From contig DASXTB010000279.1 of assembly GCA_036505615.1 (NCBI GenBank), positions 1-7,247 of the forward strand: 7,247 nt of DNA, in the 5' to 3' direction. Source of the stretch: DASXTB01 sp036505615 (lineage in GTDB: Bacteria; Acidobacteriota; UBA6911; JACQSX01). The position numbers and the translations under genes are program-made. The notes below the pieces were generated by a model, which saw nothing but the letters and a program-made list of their open reading frames with translations, was not told where the DNA came from and made no database searches. Positions 5,847-7,247 of the stretch are shown here, one piece after another; the stretch's first letter is position 1, and each line of letters opens with the position of its first letter.

Positions 5847-6836
5847 ATGAGTAGAAAAGTCTTTGTCTGCACCTGCCTACTGACTGCTGCTCTACTGTCT
5901 ACTGTTCCGTTCATCGAAGCGCAGCAGCCAACGAAAATCCCTCGGATCGGTTTTCCTGGGGAACTCTACCGCTGCCCTTGAGGCAAATCTGATCGGGCCC
6001 TTTCGCGAAGGGTTGCGTGACCTCGGCTATGTCGAGGGTAAAAACATCGTCATTGAGTGGCGATGGGCGGAAGGAAAGTACGAGCCTTTCCTGCCCTCAT
6101 CGCTGAGCTGATCGCCTCGAAGGTCGATCTGATCGTTACCGCTGGCACGCCCGCCACGATCGCTCTCAAGAAGGCGACAACGACGCTGCCCCTTGTCATG
6201 ATCGCCGTCGGGGACCCCGTGGAGACGGGCCTCATCGCGAGCTTCGCCCACCCTGGTGGAAACCTCACCGGGTTGACCTCGATCTCACCGGAGCTAGACG
6301 GGAAGCGGTTGGAGTTGCTCAGGGAAATGATTCCTAAAATCTCGTACTTTGCGGTGCTCTGGAATCCGACCAGTCCGTTGCAGGTGGTGGCGGAAAGGGA
6401 GACGCAGGTGGCTGCTCACGCAATGAAAATAAAAGTGCTCTCGCTGGGGGTGCAAGCCGAGGAGCAGTTCGACAATACGTTTGCGACGATTCTCAGAGAG
6501 CGACCAGGCGCGCTCCTCGTGTTAGCGGACCGACTGTTCCTGCACCACCGCGTGCGCATCATGGACTTCGCCACCAAACACCGTCTACCAGGCGTGCATG
6601 CTTACGTGGAGTTGGTCGAGGCGGGCGGCTTGATGTCCTATGGGCCGAGCTATGCAGGTATGCACCGGCGCGCCGCCTACTTCGTAGATAGGATCCTCAA
6701 GGGCACGAAGCCTGAGGACCTCCCGGTGGAAGCACCGGCAAAGTTCGAGCTGGTAATCAACCTGAAAGCGGCGAAGCAGATTGGCGTGACAGTTCCACCC
6801 AATGTGCTGTACCGGGCGGACAGGGTGATCAAGTGA
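5847..6836 (+). pseudogene. ABC transporter substrate-binding protein with two compensating frameshifts
   Basis: This is the third tandem SBP; corrected length is 329 aa. ATG 5847 starts MSRKVFVCTCLLTAALLSTV, a signal peptide ending IEA before QQ at residue 25. IPRIGF follows, then an extra T in the TTTT run at 5951-5954 shifts the frame, and a TGA appears at 5979-5981. Removing one T gives FLGNSTAALEANLIGPFREG, then LRDLGYVEGKN and IEWRWAEGKYE. Near 6083-6086 one base is missing, which would again break the frame; adding it yields FPALIAELIASKVDLIVTAG. From there the frame is intact to TGA 6834-6836, with SFAHPGGNLTG, GKRLELLREMIPKI, HRLPGVHAY, AGGLMSYG, YFVDRILKGTKPEDLPVE and NLKAAKQIGVTVP. 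As read, a 259-codon frame from GTG 6057 lacks signal peptide and first strand. Two indels of opposite sign only about 130 bases apart suggest real drift or sequence errors. Confidence 0.82.
5876..5904 (-). repeat. Heptamer repeat, inverted, inside an SBP signal-peptide region
   Basis: The plus strand reads CCTACTG (5876-5882), ACTGCTG (5883-5889), one extra C, then two exact TCTACTG units (5891-5904). On the minus strand these are CAGTAGA, CAGTAGA, CAGCAGT, CAGTAGG, the same CAGTRRR type as 5794-5828 but in opposite orientation. They encode part of the hydrophobic core of the signal peptide (LLTAALLSTV). The two arrays could pair as an imperfect hairpin across the start codon at 5847. Confidence 0.65.
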
Positions 6837-7247
6837 TAGCAGAAAACCAAGCGGCGATGCCAGGATTGAACTGAATTCTCCTACAATTAAATCTCTGCTA
6901 ACGTCCAAAGATCTTCAAAGGGCTGCCGATCATTTCCAACACCTGTGCGCCTGAATTTCCGGCAGTTCATCACGCAAGGAGAGAACCCTATTACAGCAAC
7001 AATAAATAGACCGTTTTTAGTGCTGACGGTCTTGCTTCCAAAGCGACGAAGCCTTTCTCTAGCTTGAAATACTCCTGGTTCGACAAGTCCACCGCGCAAG
7101 CCCAGGAGATGAAAGAAGGGACACATTTTGTGATAGTGTCTGGAGGCCGAGCTGAAACCCGCTCCATGAAGAGTTGTGCAACGAGTGGCGAGAAGACGGG
7201 GGAAGAAGAGTGAAGCCCAAGGGTTTAAAGCTTCTTCGGAATGGCCT
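6837..7247. other. Right-hand region without a supported gene
   Basis: No convincing gene is visible after the last SBP stop. The stretch holds the 7008-7032 hairpin and a plus-strand open frame at 7010-7213. That frame reads SLKYSWFDKSTAQAQEMKEG in part; its first ATG is at 7108 and it could be a gene remnant. A GTG at 7210 preceded by GGAAGAAGA could begin a gene that continues past the edge, but only 12 codons are visible. The minus-strand frame at 6887-7126 is Arg-rich, has no recognisable features and lacks an obvious ribosome binding site. Confidence 0.45.
7008..7032 (+). other. Hairpin, possible weak terminator
   Basis: AGACCGT (7008-7014) and ACGGTCT (7026-7032) form a perfect 7-bp stem with an 11-base loop. 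No T-run follows, so it is not a clear intrinsic terminator. Its distance of about 170 bases from the last SBP stop also argues against a tight operon terminator. Confidence 0.3.

Noticed and set aside
7008..7032. A rho-independent terminator for the SBP array.
   Set aside because: The stem is only 7 bp, the loop is 11 bases and no T-run follows. It is kept only as a hairpin.
6887..7126. A 79-codon minus-strand frame at the right edge.
   Set aside because: It is Arg/Phe-rich without motif, signal peptide or ribosome binding site, so it is likely chance.

Overview
The window looks like chromosomal DNA from an uncultured Gram-negative-type bacterium. Signs of this are Sec signal peptides ending in A-x-A before QQ, a lipoprotein with an outer-membrane-type Ser at +2, and moderate GC content. 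Families of orphan periplasmic binding proteins like those here are typical of soil and groundwater lineages such as Methylomirabilota/Rokubacteria, Binatota and Desulfobacterota. That lineage placement is an inference from protein style; no marker gene is present.

Layout, left to right. (1) Positions 1-454, minus strand: 5' part of an unrecognised gene cut by the window edge, with a strong Shine-Dalgarno and a plausible promoter near 533-560. (2) Positions 455-833: noncoding, with an 18-bp-period direct repeat. (3) Positions 834-1199, plus: small hypothetical protein, converging on and overlapping (4) 1153-1659, minus: small protein with two predicted membrane segments, which lies 9 bases behind (5) 1669-2645, minus: an ABC-type substrate-binding protein (SBP) of the ABC_sub_bind/COG2984 family with a C-terminal frameshift. 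(6) Positions 2764-2967, plus: small zinc-ribbon-like protein with two CxxC pairs. (7) Positions 3005-3481, minus: lipoprotein. (8) Positions 3786-6836, plus: three further SBP paralogues in tandem (3786-4769, 4810-5793, 5847-6836), separated by 40 and 53 bases. (9) Positions 6837-7247: no gene I can support, only a weak hairpin and a short open frame.

The main theme is a four-member family of exported SBPs with no permease or ATPase gene in view. Only the 3786-4769 copy reads through cleanly. The minus-strand copy has lost one base near its end, the second plus copy has an in-frame TGA replacing a conserved Arg codon, and the third has a +1 and a -1 indel that compensate each other. Either this is a decaying, birth-and-death paralogue array, or some lesions are sequence errors. 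A 7-bp tandem repeat follows the second plus copy, and its complement recurs inside the signal-peptide region of the third. I found no CRISPR array, tRNA, rRNA, transposase or clear novel defence or biosynthetic system.
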